Positions 1-10,373 of a stretch of DNA of 64,000 bases are shown here, piece by piece. The stretch spans positions 1-64,000 of the IMG/VR virus record IMGVR_UViG_3300034418_008897; one strand, given 5' to 3'. Position 1 is the stretch's first letter; the number at the start of each line of letters is the position of its first letter. The notes under the pieces are model-generated. The model was not told the DNA's origin and searched no databases. It worked only from the letters and a program-made list of their open reading frames with translations. The stretch comes from a virus. The position numbers and the translations under genes were made by a program.

Positions 1-3000
1 GATTTCTTTTACAATTTTTAATTCTTGCTCTAAATCTTTTACTTCTTCTAATTCACCTTCTTCTTTCTTTTCTTCGATCTCTAATTCTAAATCTTCTTCA
101 CTTTTCCCAGACAAATTAATATCAAATTCAATTTCTACGGGGTCTTCTGTATTTAAATTTAATATTAAATTTTCTTCGTTATTTAATAAACCTTTTTCTT
201 CTTTTATTTTTAATATTTCGTCGTTAATCTCAGCTTTATCAGAAATAGTTATATCTTCAATGTCAGATAATTTATTCATTAAAATATCGAACCCTCTAGG
301 AGTAACTTCTTGATTAGCTAGTTGGATGAATTCAGATTTTATTGTAGCTACATATTTTTTGTAACCCTCTTCATTATTAGCTTCATTTTCTATATCAGCT
401 GTATTATCAACTAGTTCATTAAAATATTTATCTGTAAAAATCACTTTATCCTGATCAACAGAACTTATAGCTTTATCTATACTGTTTTTCCAAGATTCTA
501 GGTTAGTAGTATCATCTCCTCTTTGAGTAGCTCTATTAATAAATGTTTCTTTATCTATAGATATTATTTTATCAAAGTCTTTTGCATTTTCTCTTAAAAA
601 TAACATATCAGAAACCACAAGAAATTTATTTGTTTGCTTTGCTTCAATTAAAGCCTCACCCCAATATTTCCTCATAAGGTCGCTAAATTTTTCTTCATTT
701 TTAGGATCCTGTTTACGCCATTCATTTAAACCCTCACTGTTTTGTTTATCTATAGGCAGCTCTAATTCTTCTGCGATTTTTGGTTTAAAGTCTGTATCAA
801 AGTCTAAAACAGTGTCAGGATTATTTTCTTTAAAAGTAGTTTTACCTAAGCCTGGGTGCCCCCAAATAATTTTATCTTGGGGTTCTAAATAGTCAGTATA
901 GGTAATAGGTTCAACGTCTTCTGCTTTTTTAACAATATAAGTAAATTCGTCTTCTTTCAATAATTTATTAGAAGCTATACCGTCTTCGTAAGCATTACCA
1001 TAGTCATCAAATACTATAGCTTTATTTACACCTTTATTATTATCAAAAATAATCTTTCTATCTCCATCCCATTTTTTAACTATATAAGACACTCCTTTGA
1101 TTTTTATTTCTGTGCCTTCAGAAATCTCAGCTAAATATTTTTCTAGTAATTCTCTAGCTTTTTCTTTTTTAGCCAAGTTTTCCTCAATTCTTCTTTTTTC
1201 TGCCTCTTCTTTTTCTTTTTCTTCTTCTGCTCTTAATTTAGAATCTTTTTTAACAGCTTCTGCGTTTATAGGTTGTATGGTAGAATACATAGCTATTTTT
1301 AAATCTTTTGCTTCACGAGCTAAACTTTCATCCAATGATTTATCTACTATGAAAATATCATCTGAAATTACAGAATTTAATGTTCTACTAGTTTCATTAT
1401 GTATATAAGAAAAATATCTTGCTCTTCCTATAGTTGTAGCTAATTTAGAAGCAGCTGCTTTTTCTTTAATAGAAGCGTTAGCCCCATGAGATGCAAAAGA
1501 ATCTCCTATATCCTCTTTAGTAACAATAGAAATAACGTAATCAAATTCTTGTCCTTGAACAGAATTATGAGTAGTTAATTTAAAATTATCTCTGTAAGAC
1601 TTTATTAACGTACCTAATTTAGTATCTTCAGCTGGCACATCTTGCAAAGAAGGTAAAATTATACCAATTTTAAATGGCTCTGAATCTCCTTCTTTTATAG
1701 CATCTTCTATATTACGTTGTATATTATTTATGAATTCTTCATCATTAAATAAGTCTTGTCTAGTTTTACCTTTTTCTGAAAATTTAATACCACCTAATAA
1801 TTTTTCATCTGTGCCTTGAACATAACCGTAGCTGGAAGTAATATTATCAACGTTATTATCTGCTGTAAATAATACTTTTAAATTTTCCTTATTTTCTTTT
1901 AAAATTTTATTTCGTACAAATATATTTATGGATTCTATACGAGTCCTAAAATTATAAATTAATTTAGGAGTTCTAAAAAAGCCTATAGCAGCAGATAAAT
2001 TTTTAGGTTCTCCGTCTTTACTGTAGTATCCATTTTGAGATGGATCTCCTGTAAAAATAATTCTTAAAGCAGGTTCATTTGTTTTTTCCCTTGCTTTATT
2101 TATATCTTCTACTTTTTGCAGTAATTTAGCTAAGTCAGTTTTATTTTTATAATCTACTTTTTTAGCATCTTCACGAGTATATTCTAAGTAAGTAGCTTCA
2201 TCAAAAACAATAGCATTTATATCTTTTGTGTTTTCTATTTTAGATAAAAATCCTAGTAGTTTTTTAGGTGTCCATTTACCATTAACAACCTCTTCCGAGT
2301 GAAATGAATGCTCACTAGTAGAAACACCAAATTTTTGCATTGTTTTACTTAATATATCAACTTGTTCAGGTTGATTAGAAGCCAATAAAACTTTACCTTC
2401 ATTTATTATTTGAGCTATTTTTAAAGCAGTTCCTAATACATAAGAAGATTTACCTGAACCTTGCACACCGTAAACTACAGCTGCATGCCTATTTCCTTCT
2501 TCATTATTGTACGCGTAATCTATAAATTTAGAGCCTGCATCAGAAGTTAACTGAGCTACTAGCTCCATAATAACAGTATCTTGTTCTCCAGTAGAAGTTT
2601 CTGGTCCCTCAGATTCTTGTAATATTTTATTATATTCGCTATAAAATAATTCTCTGTTTAGTTCTAAAGTTATAAATGCATTTTTTATTTTTTCTTTTTT
2701 TGCTGTGTCTGCTAAAGGAGAATTATTTTCTGTTAAAGCTGATACATATATAGTGTAAGCATCTATTATTTTACTTTTTTCTTCTGATGATAAATTAAAT
2801 AATAAAGATTTTACAGCTGTAACTTTTTCAAAGTTTGCTATTATATCTTCATCAAGTTTAAAACGTTCATCTTGAGTTCTTTCAGCCGTCCAATTTGTGT
2901 AATCTTTTATTATTTCGTTACTACCTAAATCAGTTGCATCTAATAAACTTAATAATTCATCCTCTTCTTTTTTCATAGCAGAGATCATACTATCTTTATG

Positions 3001-6000
3001 TATAGTAGCGCCGCCCTTTAAATTTTCTTTACCTTCTTTTGCTAATTCTTCTAAGGATTCTAATCTGTTTTTTAAATCTTTTAAAAAAACATAGCTTTCA
3101 GATAAAGCATTTACTTTTCCAGATAAAATAGAAAATTCTTTTTCTTCTTCTTTAGTTTTATTTTCTTTGTTAAATAATTCTGCGTATTTATTATTATCTT
3201 GTATTAAAGAACCAAAAGTAGATGCATTTAAATTAGGATATAACTTTTTTAAATTGTCATAGGCTAAAACTCCTTTAGTAGTATTGGTTTTAATTTTTTC
3301 TTCTCCTGTGTCTAAGTCAATGTAAGAAAAAGAATTAGATTGTAATAAAAAATCAACTTGTTCTAAACGGGCCTTTACTTGAAATAAAGCAGATTGGACT
3401 TCTTCTAGAGAGTTAAAAGTGTTTATATTAGGGTTTTTTATTCTTTCGTCATTTTTTTGTTTTTCTAAAGCTTCAATTATATCTTTTAAATTATTAGAAC
3501 TTTTTAATTTATTTTTATCTCCGCTAAACCCTTTAATTAAATGCTCTACACTTTTAGCTCCCTTTAAGTAATCTAATTCCTCTAAGTCAACTAAATTTTC
3601 TTTATTTTTAGTTAGAGCATGTAATTCCTTTAAAAGTAAATAATCTTCACTTTCAAAATTTAAATATTCATTATATTTAGCTAAACCTTTTATTCTATTT
3701 AAAGTAATTTTATCATATAAATTTATTTTTATTTGTTCAACTAAAGCTCTAAAATCTACTAAAGTATTAGACTCTGAATTTAATAAATCCTCTAATTTTT
3801 CTTCATAACTTATAGGTATACCATATTCATCAATTAATTCAGGTAATAATTGGTCAGCCGTCAACCCTACTAAGTTCAATAACGGTGTTTTTAATGGGTC
3901 ATTAAACTCAACAGCTTCTAGTTCTTTGATAGTTTCTGCTGACTTTATATCAAAATCAATTTTGTTTTTATAAAAATTTTGAGCTAGAAATAAGTATCTA
4001 TTTTTTGCATCTTCACTTGTTAATGAATTATACTCCGGTGATTTTGTAATGTTTTCTACACTATAAAACTCTTCTGCTTTTTTAGTTAACTTTTCTTTAA
4101 AATTTTTTATACTTTTTTCTGGGGATTCATAATTTTCGTATAAATCTGTGATTTTGTCCTTAGCTTTTTGAGATAAATAAACTATTTTACCTTCCTTTAA
4201 TAAGTGAGTAATAGTATCTATATTAGATAAATCATTTTTTAGTTCACTTATTAGCTTGTCGTTTTCTTTTATTACATTCGCTATTTCTTCAAAATTTTCT
4301 TCAGAAGCTTCAATTTCCTCTTCAGAATTTTGTATTAAATTATACAATATATTCTTACCAAATTTTTCTTGCATGTCTTCAGATAGATTATCATAATCTA
4401 AAGAAGTACCTTTTGATAAAGCTTCAAAGAAATATTTAGACGCAGACTTACCAGTTTTTATATCGTTAAGCTCTTTTTCTATTTCTACTAATCTTTCTAC
4501 ACTAGCAGTATCCATATTATAAGCAGTAGCAAAATTATCTATTTTTTGTTTCTGCTCATCTTCTGTTAATTTAGGATCATAAATAGTTCTAGAACCATTA
4601 GGATTACTACTAGGTTCAGCTCCTGCTGTAGCCATAATATCTAAGTACTCTCTACTTAAATCTTTAATATCTTTTACTAAAGAGTTGTCAGTTAGAGCCT
4701 TTACTATTTCTGGTTTATTTTTAGCAATTTGTTTAAATATATCTACACCGCCTAAAGCATTTATAACAGAATTAACGTACTCGTATTGTTGCAATAAAAT
4801 ATCTTTAGTGGCATCATTCATACTTTGCAACTTATTATCTTCAGTTACAGGTATAAAAGTTTGAGTTTCAGGGTCATAAACTGTACTAAGTTTAGTATCT
4901 GCTAATTTACCTTCTTTATGTAATTTATTTATAGCATCTTTATAAGCCTCTCCTTGACCAGACATAGCATAATCAAGCATACTTTCTTTAACTTCATTTT
5001 GGTGAGGTTCGCCTAATATTTTTCTAAATCCCGGGGCTTTAGTTATTGCACCACCAATAAAACCACCCACAGCACTACTAGTTATACCTTCTTTAAAATA
5101 CTCCCAATAACCAGGATCGTAAGGACTTAAAAAATGTCCTTCTCTACCACCTTCTGCTTCCCAAGGAAACATATGTTTTAAAGCTTGGAATCCTTGTTTT
5201 ACTGCTTCTTCTGATAAAAATTCAGCTGTTTCTTCTGCTGCTTCTTTAGTACCAGATTCTAAAACACCTAAAATACCAGGGGCAGTTTTAGCCCAGTTTT
5301 CTGAAATGCTACTTAATTTAGAAGTATTTTTAGCTATATTACCCATAGTTTTACTAAAAATATTTTTAGTAACTTTACCGGCTGTTTCATCTAATATAGC
5401 TTTTTTAGCTGATTCCTCACTAGCTTCATCTGCCATTCTAAGACCGCTGATAATAGTTTTATGTAAACCGTCTATTTCCGGCTTCATAACTTTCATTACT
5501 GATTTAGCAGTAGCCCAAGATTCATAAGCATTTTGTAACGGGTTCATAAACTTATTAACTAACAACATAGAACCAAAAACACCTGTATATAAAGTAGCAG
5601 CTTCTCTAGCACTAAAACCAGCCGCCAAAGCAGATTGGTAAGTGTCTTTAGCACCGTACAAACTCATACCAACTATAGATCCTGTTGCAGCAGCTTTATT
5701 ATATAAAGACCCTGTTTGTAATGCTCTTAAAGCAGCTTTAGAACCTAACCCGGCCCCAGCTCTTAAACCATAACTAGTCAAAGCTACAGCCGAAGAAGCC
5801 ATAGCACGACCAGACAGTAATTGTAAAATTACATCTGAAACCAACCCAGCAGCAGCATCCCAACTGCCTAAAGCGCTACCTTCTCTTGTTTCAGCAGCAG
5901 GTTTAATAGTAGCTAAGTTTGTTCTAAGTAATACAGGAGCCCAGTCTTCTGCTGCTTCATTACCTCTAATAAAACTATCTGCTGCAGCCCCTAAATTTAT

Positions 6001-6870
6001 AACTGTACCTTCTATACCAGAAGCAAAATTTAAAAGAGATCTAGGAACAAAATCGAAAGCACCTGCTTCTCTAGAAGTTCTAGGGTTATAAATATCCCAA
6101 ATAGATGCTGTTTCTAAATGAGCGCTATCTAAATATTCTCCTTCTAGTATGGCTTGATATCCAGGTTTCATTTTAGATCCTTCTTGAGTAGACCCTTCTC
6201 TGTAAGCCCAACCCATTACTTTTTTCCCATTTACTAAAAAAGAAGGATTGTCTATAGCATAATAAGCACCGCTAGCATCATCATCTGAAAAATAAGCAAC
6301 TGCTTCGTTTATTAAGTTTGATATTTTAGTAAAAGGGTTATCTGTAGGTAAGTTAGGGTGAGCAAATCTATAAGAGTTCATTACTTCTTCTTTACTAGGC
6401 ATTTTATGTGCTTTACCATCAGAAGTAAAAAATATATCAGAATCTGCATGTGCTTTAAATATATCTACAGTAGGAGCAGTTATTTCTCCAAATAAAACTC
6501 TAGCTCCGTCTAAACTAGCATCCGTTGCTCTTACATCAGTCATTACTTTTCTTTCTTTATGACCTGTTAAGTAACCCATACCAGGCATAGCAAAGTATTC
6601 AGATGTAGCAAAAACATTAAATTTACCCTCCCTATAATTTTGATAATCTTTAGCTAATACGTTGTAATCAGCTTCTATTTTATTTTTATATTCATCGCCA
6701 AACTCATTTTTATAAGCTTCAACAATCTGTGGGTCTTGTAAATAATCTTCTTTAGGTTTTAAATCAAATTCTTGTTCTGGGTTGTTATTTAAAATATCAG
6801 CGTAATTTCCCGACATTTGATTCAAAGTTCTTTCGTAAAACCAATCTTTACTTTTAATATTTTCTGGCAT
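1..6870 (-). CDS. Giant virion-type protein with SF1 helicase and kinase-like P-loop (partial, 3' end outside window)
   Basis: The frame is open from the ATG at 6870 to the left edge, giving at least 2290 residues with no stop. Residues about 280-640 are rich in Ala/Gly with glycine-zipper-like stretches (SSAVGGFIGGAI), suggesting membrane insertion. Residues about 650-1440 are charged and helical. A complete SF1 helicase follows: motif I GVQGSGKS (1468-1475), motif II IVFDEAT (D1557), motif III GDPSQN (from 1608), motif V-like HNSVQGQEFDYVI (about 1769-1781) and motif VI-like IGRARYFS (arginine finger candidate R1816). A second P-loop, WGHPGLGKT (2003-2011), starts a kinase-like domain to about 2155, followed by a very acidic tail. 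crAss-like phages place giant virion proteins, including their RNA polymerase, at this end of the structural block. I saw no polymerase active-site motif in the part present. Helicase call strong; virion location inferred. Confidence 0.85.
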   Translation of the reverse strand, partial: MPENIKSKDWFYERTLNQMSGNYADILNNNPEQEFDLKPKEDYLQDPQIVEAYKNEFGDEYKNKIEADYNVLAKDYQNYREGKFNVFATSEYFAMPGMGYLTGHKERKVMTDVRATDASLDGARVLFGEITAPTVDIFKAHADSDIFFTSDGKAHKMPSKEEVMNSYRFAHPNLPTDNPFTKISNLINEAVAYFSDDDASGAYYAIDNPSFLVNGKKVMGWAYREGSTQEGSKMKPGYQAILEGEYLDSAHLETASIWDIYNPRTSREAGAFDFVPRSLLNFASGIEGTVINLGAAADSFIRGNEAAEDWAPVLLRTNLATIKPAAETREGSALGSWDAAAGLVSDVILQLLSGRAMASSAVALTSYGLRAGAGLGSKAALRALQTGSLYNKAAATGSIVGMSLYGAKDTYQSALAAGFSAREAATLYTGVFGSMLLVNKFMNPLQNAYESWATAKSVMKVMKPEIDGLHKTIISGLRMADEASEESAKKAILDETAGKVTKNIFSKTMGNIAKNTSKLSSISENWAKTAPGILGVLESGTKEAAEETAEFLSEEAVKQGFQALKHMFPWEAEGGREGHFLSPYDPGYWEYFKEGITSSAVGGFIGGAITKAPGFRKILGEPHQNEVKESMLDYAMSGQGEAYKDAINKLHKEGKLADTKLSTVYDPETQTFIPVTEDNKLQSMNDATKDILLQQYEYVNSVINALGGVDIFKQIAKNKPEIVKALTDNSLVKDIKDLSREYLDIMATAGAEPSSNPNGSRTIYDPKLTEDEQKQKIDNFATAYNMDTASVERLVEIEKELNDIKTGKSASKYFFEALSKGTSLDYDNLSEDMQEKFGKNILYNLIQNSEEEIEASEENFEEIANVIKENDKLISELKNDLSNIDTITHLLKEGKIVYLSQKAKDKITDLYENYESPEKSIKNFKEKLTKKAEEFYSVENITKSPEYNSLTSEDAKNRYLFLAQNFYKNKIDFDIKSAETIKELEAVEFNDPLKTPLLNLVGLTADQLLPELIDEYGIPISYEEKLEDLLNSESNTLVDFRALVEQIKINLYDKITLNRIKGLAKYNEYLNFESEDYLLLKELHALTKNKENLVDLEELDYLKGAKSVEHLIKGFSGDKNKLKSSNNLKDIIEALEKQKNDERIKNPNINTFNSLEEVQSALFQVKARLEQVDFLLQSNSFSYIDLDTGEEKIKTNTTKGVLAYDNLKKLYPNLNASTFGSLIQDNNKYAELFNKENKTKEEEKEFSILSGKVNALSESYVFLKDLKNRLESLEELAKEGKENLKGGATIHKDSMISAMKKEEDELLSLLDATDLGSNEIIKDYTNWTAERTQDERFKLDEDIIANFEKVTAVKSLLFNLSSEEKSKIIDAYTIYVSALTENNSPLADTAKKEKIKNAFITLELNRELFYSEYNKILQESEGPETSTGEQDTVIMELVAQLTSDAGSKFIDYAYNNEEGNRHAAVVYGVQGSGKSSYVLGTALKIAQIINEGKVLLASNQPEQVDILSKTMQKFGVSTSEHSFHSEEVVNGKWTPKKLLGFLSKIENTKDINAIVFDEATYLEYTREDAKKVDYKNKTDLAKLLQKVEDINKAREKTNEPALRIIFTGDPSQNGYYSKDGEPKNLSAAIGFFRTPKLIYNFRTRIESINIFVRNKILKENKENLKVLFTADNNVDNITSSYGYVQGTDEKLLGGIKFSEKGKTRQDLFNDEEFINNIQRNIEDAIKEGDSEPFKIGIILPSLQDVPAEDTKLGTLIKSYRDNFKLTTHNSVQGQEFDYVISIVTKEDIGDSFASHGANASIKEKAAASKLATTIGRARYFSYIHNETSRTLNSVISDDIFIVDKSLDESLAREAKDLKIAMYSTIQPINAEAVKKDSKLRAEEEKEKEEAEKRRIEENLAKKEKARELLEKYLAEISEGTEIKIKGVSYIVKKWDGDRKIIFDNNKGVNKAIVFDDYGNAYEDGIASNKLLKEDEFTYIVKKAEDVEPITYTDYLEPQDKIIWGHPGLGKTTFKENNPDTVLDFDTDFKPKIAEELELPIDKQNSEGLNEWRKQDPKNEEKFSDLMRKYWGEALIEAKQTNKFLVVSDMLFLRENAKDFDKIISIDKETFINRATQRGDDTTNLESWKNSIDKAISSVDQDKVIFTDKYFNELVDNTADIENEANNEEGYKKYVATIKSEFIQLANQEVTPRGFDILMNKLSDIEDITISDKAEINDEILKIKEEKGLLNNEENLILNLNTEDPVEIEFDINLSGKSEEDLELEIEEKKEEGELEEVKDLEQELKIVKEI

Positions 6871-6895
6871 ATCTTGTTATATTATTATATTTATA

Positions 6896-8986
6896 TTATT
6901 CTAGATTAGATAAATTTACACCTATAGGGCTTATTGAAGTTTTTCCTGGATTTTCTAATTGTTGTTGTAAACTCATTTGTTGTTTTGCAACATAAGAATC
7001 CATCATTTTTGAATTAGATCTTGCAGGTATAACTATTTTATAGGCAAAAACTTCAGGTTCATCTGGGTTGTTGACCCAACCTACAATCAAAGGATCATAG
7101 TCTAAAGTTTTATCTGGTTGTACTATTTTACCTAAAAAAAGATCTACCATATCTGACATCGGCTTTACTAAATTTTCTTTTGTTACAGGAACATCATCAT
7201 CAAAAAATTTAGATGTGGAATAAGCAGTAGCTATATAAACTCTTTTTATTGTTACATTTTCTGGTAAAAAAGATTTTAATATTTTTTGATATTCTTGCTC
7301 ATAAGCTTCTGTTCCTTTTTCTGCGGTTATATTTTTAATTTTATTTGCATACTTTAATTTTTGTTCTTTTGACATAGTTAGATCAAAAACACTACCGTCA
7401 GCATTAATAGGTAAATAAGCCCCTTTTAAAGTATTTTTGTCTATAATACTACCACTTAATAAATCAACATGACTATCCCAAGGATCACTACCTGATACTT
7501 GACTAGCCCTTATATTAGTTGAACCTATAGTAGCTTTTGATAAATCAGCAATTTTATTAAATTCAGTTTCATTTTTTAAATAAACCTTATTTCTTTTTTG
7601 GTTATTAGCATCTGCTTGTATATAATCTTTTGCTTCATTAGCATCTGTATTATAGTATGCTGCTTGTATATATTTATTTCCTTTTAAAACATTTAACCCA
7701 TCTATAGTCTGCAATTCAAACTCATTAGCATCAGACCAATCCTTACCAGGACCTTCTAACTTAACTGCTCCAGTTAATTCTGCTATAGCCCCCGCTTTAA
7801 CTACTTCAGTATCATAAATTTTAGTGTAATCACCAGGCATAGTTACTTGGTAACGTTTTAAATATTCGTATTGTAAAATATTAGTTATTTGTTTTTCTTT
7901 TTCTTCTTCCGTTTTAGCATAAACTTTTTCATACTCACCTGTAGGATTTCCATATTCATCTAGTATAGGATCTCCTTTTTTGTATATTAATTCTTTATTT
8001 CCGTTTTCATCTAAAATAGGCTTTCCGTTTTCATCTTTTTTAATTTCCATTAAAGGCATAAAAGCTAATTTAGCATCAAAATATTTTTTAACTTTAGGGT
8101 CCATATTTTGCAATAAGCTTTGAAAAGCAAAATCTATATTTGTTTCATTAGTTCTTTTTCCTCTACTTTGTGTAAAATTCTCTAATATTTGACCAGTAGC
8201 ATCTGCTTTACCCCCTTGTGTAATTTTTGAAATATTATCAGTAAATCCTACATCGTTAAATGCTTTATCTATCCATTCATTTTTAATATATCTATAACTA
8301 ACACCATCTCTAAGGTTACTAATTATATCTCTATCACCTCTAAAATTAATATCTTCTGCCCTTAAATTAGCAACATCTTTATAAGTTAAAAGCTTAATTA
8401 ACTTCCATTGATCTCCTCCTTTTCTAAGTTCTTCAGGTGTTAAGTAAGAATAAGTTGATTTTTTATTACCTTCTTCATCCTCAATTAGAACACTAGCTAA
8501 AAATCTACCTTGATCATCGTAGTAATCAGAATTAGCTCCGTCTTGTTCATTTAAAGCTTTTATATTTTCTTTGTAAGCTTCTTCTTGAGCAAGATCGACC
8601 CTTTGTTGGGTATTTAAATAATATTCGTATTTACTTCTCAACTCAAAGTATTTATCTGTCTTTTCAAAACCATCTACATTATTTAGACCCCATTGAATTT
8701 CATCAAATAGTTGTTTAGCTTTTGTTTGAGTATCAAAATTATCTATAGGCAACCCCACAGCTTCAGGGTATTTCATTTCAGGTAATTTACTGCTTTTTTC
8801 TTTTTTATCACTAGCTGTTTTAGCAGTACTAGCTTTATATTTTTGTAATAAAGCAGAAGGATCATAAGGAGTATAAGGTATAGGCTGTATTTGATAAGTA
8901 GCGTAAAACGGTATATCTCCCCCTGTTTGAAATTTATTTATTTTTCTTCTCTTGATTTCTCTGTTTGAACGGAATAATAACGACAT
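6896..8986 (-). CDS. Putative virion cargo protein, 696 aa, N-terminal KFQTGG tag
   Basis: No known family recognised. The protein opens with a basic stretch and the tag INKFQTGGD (about residues 17-25), the same KFQxGG signature carried by other proteins in this window. The rest is soluble and charged, rich in Lys, Asp, Asn and Tyr, with no membrane segment. A short internal near-repeat, DENGKPILDENGNKELIY followed by a DEYGNPTGEYEK segment, lies around residues 315-350. It sits 25 bp upstream of the giant helicase protein and just downstream of a strong terminator, so it probably begins a new transcript with the giant gene. A virion or ejection role is inferred from position and tag. Confidence 0.6.
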   Translation of the reverse strand: MSLLFRSNREIKRRKINKFQTGGDIPFYATYQIQPIPYTPYDPSALLQKYKASTAKTASDKKEKSSKLPEMKYPEAVGLPIDNFDTQTKAKQLFDEIQWGLNNVDGFEKTDKYFELRSKYEYYLNTQQRVDLAQEEAYKENIKALNEQDGANSDYYDDQGRFLASVLIEDEEGNKKSTYSYLTPEELRKGGDQWKLIKLLTYKDVANLRAEDINFRGDRDIISNLRDGVSYRYIKNEWIDKAFNDVGFTDNISKITQGGKADATGQILENFTQSRGKRTNETNIDFAFQSLLQNMDPKVKKYFDAKLAFMPLMEIKKDENGKPILDENGNKELIYKKGDPILDEYGNPTGEYEKVYAKTEEEKEKQITNILQYEYLKRYQVTMPGDYTKIYDTEVVKAGAIAELTGAVKLEGPGKDWSDANEFELQTIDGLNVLKGNKYIQAAYYNTDANEAKDYIQADANNQKRNKVYLKNETEFNKIADLSKATIGSTNIRASQVSGSDPWDSHVDLLSGSIIDKNTLKGAYLPINADGSVFDLTMSKEQKLKYANKIKNITAEKGTEAYEQEYQKILKSFLPENVTIKRVYIATAYSTSKFFDDDVPVTKENLVKPMSDMVDLFLGKIVQPDKTLDYDPLIVGWVNNPDEPEVFAYKIVIPARSNSKMMDSYVAKQQMSLQQQLENPGKTSISPIGVNLSNLE

Positions 8987-9036
8987 ATTCTTATATAAAA
9001 GTTTAAAAGATTATATTAAAAGTGGTAATATTTTTA

Positions 9037-9068
9037 AAGTAAAAACCCCAGACCGAAGTCTAGGGTTT
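9037..9068 (-). terminator. Strong intrinsic terminator with UUCG tetraloop
   Basis: On the minus strand an 11-bp stem (9058-9068 pairing with 9043-9053, one G-U pair) closes a TTCG tetraloop and runs into a T tract. The polarity fits only leftward transcription. It lies 28 bp after the 408-aa gene and about 50 bp before the next start, so it separates the 9-14 kb cargo and lysis transcript from the giant-protein transcript. Confidence 0.9.
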
Positions 9069-9096
9069 GTTATCTCTCAGTAAAAATTTATAGTTT

Positions 9097-10323
9097 TTAT
9101 ACTTTAAAATTTGACTTTAATTTTGTGTAGTTTTCTTTTGCTGAATTTAATTCCTCTAAAGCCTGTTGAATTTTTTCAGGTTCATATTTTTGAGCATAAA
9201 CGTAATTATTTTTTGCCTTTAAATAATTATCATAAGCTAATTGTTGATCCATTAGTTGGCTTTCTGCTTGGTATTGTTTAGAAACTAATTTATTTTTCCA
9301 AACTCTATCTTGTAAATTTGCAAAAACAGTACCTAGATTTTGATATAATTGGCTGAATCTATTTTGTTCAGCTTGTGCTTCTGCAATATCTGCTTGATAT
9401 CTAGCTTGTTCATTAAGATTTTCTGCGTCTGTTCTATAAGCTTCGTTTTGAGCTATTTGTGCTTTTTGTTCATTTACAGCTTCATTGTAAGCTTTTAATT
9501 CGTTTACATTGAAAAGATTTTCTCTAGCAGCTAGTTCTCCTTTGGCTTTTTGAAGGTTAGCTTCTGTCATAGTATTAAGAATACCTGCTAATACTGGGTC
9601 ACTAGTTAATTTAGGGGTTCTAACTTTAGATATTGCTTCATTTTCAGCCCAAGTATTTAGCTTTCTAGGAGCTAAGACTTCATTTACAGGGCCTTTCATA
9701 GCTTTTACTTTCATAGGTTTAACACTAGCCACAGGGTTTTTAAACGCTTTGTAAGCTAAAATTCCTTGTGCAATATCTCCAAAACCTATAGGTATGTTAG
9801 GAGTATTTTCTCCTATAAACCTGCCAGCATCACCTGCCCCCTTTGTTATTAATCTACCTGTATTACCTGCTAATCTTTTAGCATTATCTAGAAGAGAAGG
9901 GTTTGTTGGTTGGTCTCCCGATAACTCTAATCCAGGTGCTGTCCACACTTTATCTCTTCTAGGTAACTCATCTACAGCGGGTTTTCTAGAAAGGCCTCTA
10001 CGAGGTAAATCTAAATAACTTCTATCTGCTAAAAATGGATTACCTAAAGTTAAATCACTTTTGTAAGGACCATCACCAGCAAATTTATATTCAGACATAT
10101 CTCCAGAATAAGGAAATAATTTTTCTCCGGGCTGAAGATTAACTCTCCCACTATTAGATTCTGGTAATGTCAATGAATTAGTATAATATTGTTGCCAATT
10201 ACTTCCAGAGCTAGGCTGAGAGAAAAAATAACTAGAAGGTATGTAGTTTAATTTAGGTTTAGGAATTAAACTACTCAACCCTCCGTCAGCTTTTAATACT
10301 AATTTTTTATTACTTTTATACAT
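9097..10323 (-). CDS. Putative cargo protein with C-terminal coiled coil, 408 aa
   Basis: Family not recognised. The N-terminus (MYKSNKKLVLKADGGLSSL) carries a divergent form of the Lys-rich double-glycine tag. Residues about 10-150 are Pro/Ser/Gly-rich and probably extended. A short Gly/Ile segment (about 170-190) precedes a basic linker, and residues about 235-408 form a long Ala/Gln/Glu-rich helix with strong coiled-coil character. The architecture of a flexible N-terminus and a helical rod resembles phage internal or ejection proteins. It follows the small doubly tagged protein and ends in a strong terminator. Structural or cargo role inferred. Confidence 0.6.
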   Translation of the reverse strand: MYKSNKKLVLKADGGLSSLIPKPKLNYIPSSYFFSQPSSGSNWQQYYTNSLTLPESNSGRVNLQPGEKLFPYSGDMSEYKFAGDGPYKSDLTLGNPFLADRSYLDLPRRGLSRKPAVDELPRRDKVWTAPGLELSGDQPTNPSLLDNAKRLAGNTGRLITKGAGDAGRFIGENTPNIPIGFGDIAQGILAYKAFKNPVASVKPMKVKAMKGPVNEVLAPRKLNTWAENEAISKVRTPKLTSDPVLAGILNTMTEANLQKAKGELAARENLFNVNELKAYNEAVNEQKAQIAQNEAYRTDAENLNEQARYQADIAEAQAEQNRFSQLYQNLGTVFANLQDRVWKNKLVSKQYQAESQLMDQQLAYDNYLKAKNNYVYAQKYEPEKIQQALEELNSAKENYTKLKSNFKV

Positions 10324-10373
10324 ACTTAACCCGTTAGAAGTAATCTTCTTTAATTTTTATATTTACTATAATA

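Noticed and set aside
1-6870. Apparent gene desert at the left end
   Set aside because: It is one continuous minus-strand frame without a stop in the window, not non-coding DNA.
1-6870. Virion RNA polymerase in the giant protein
   Set aside because: No polymerase catalytic Asp-rich motif was seen in the parts read; it may lie beyond the left edge.
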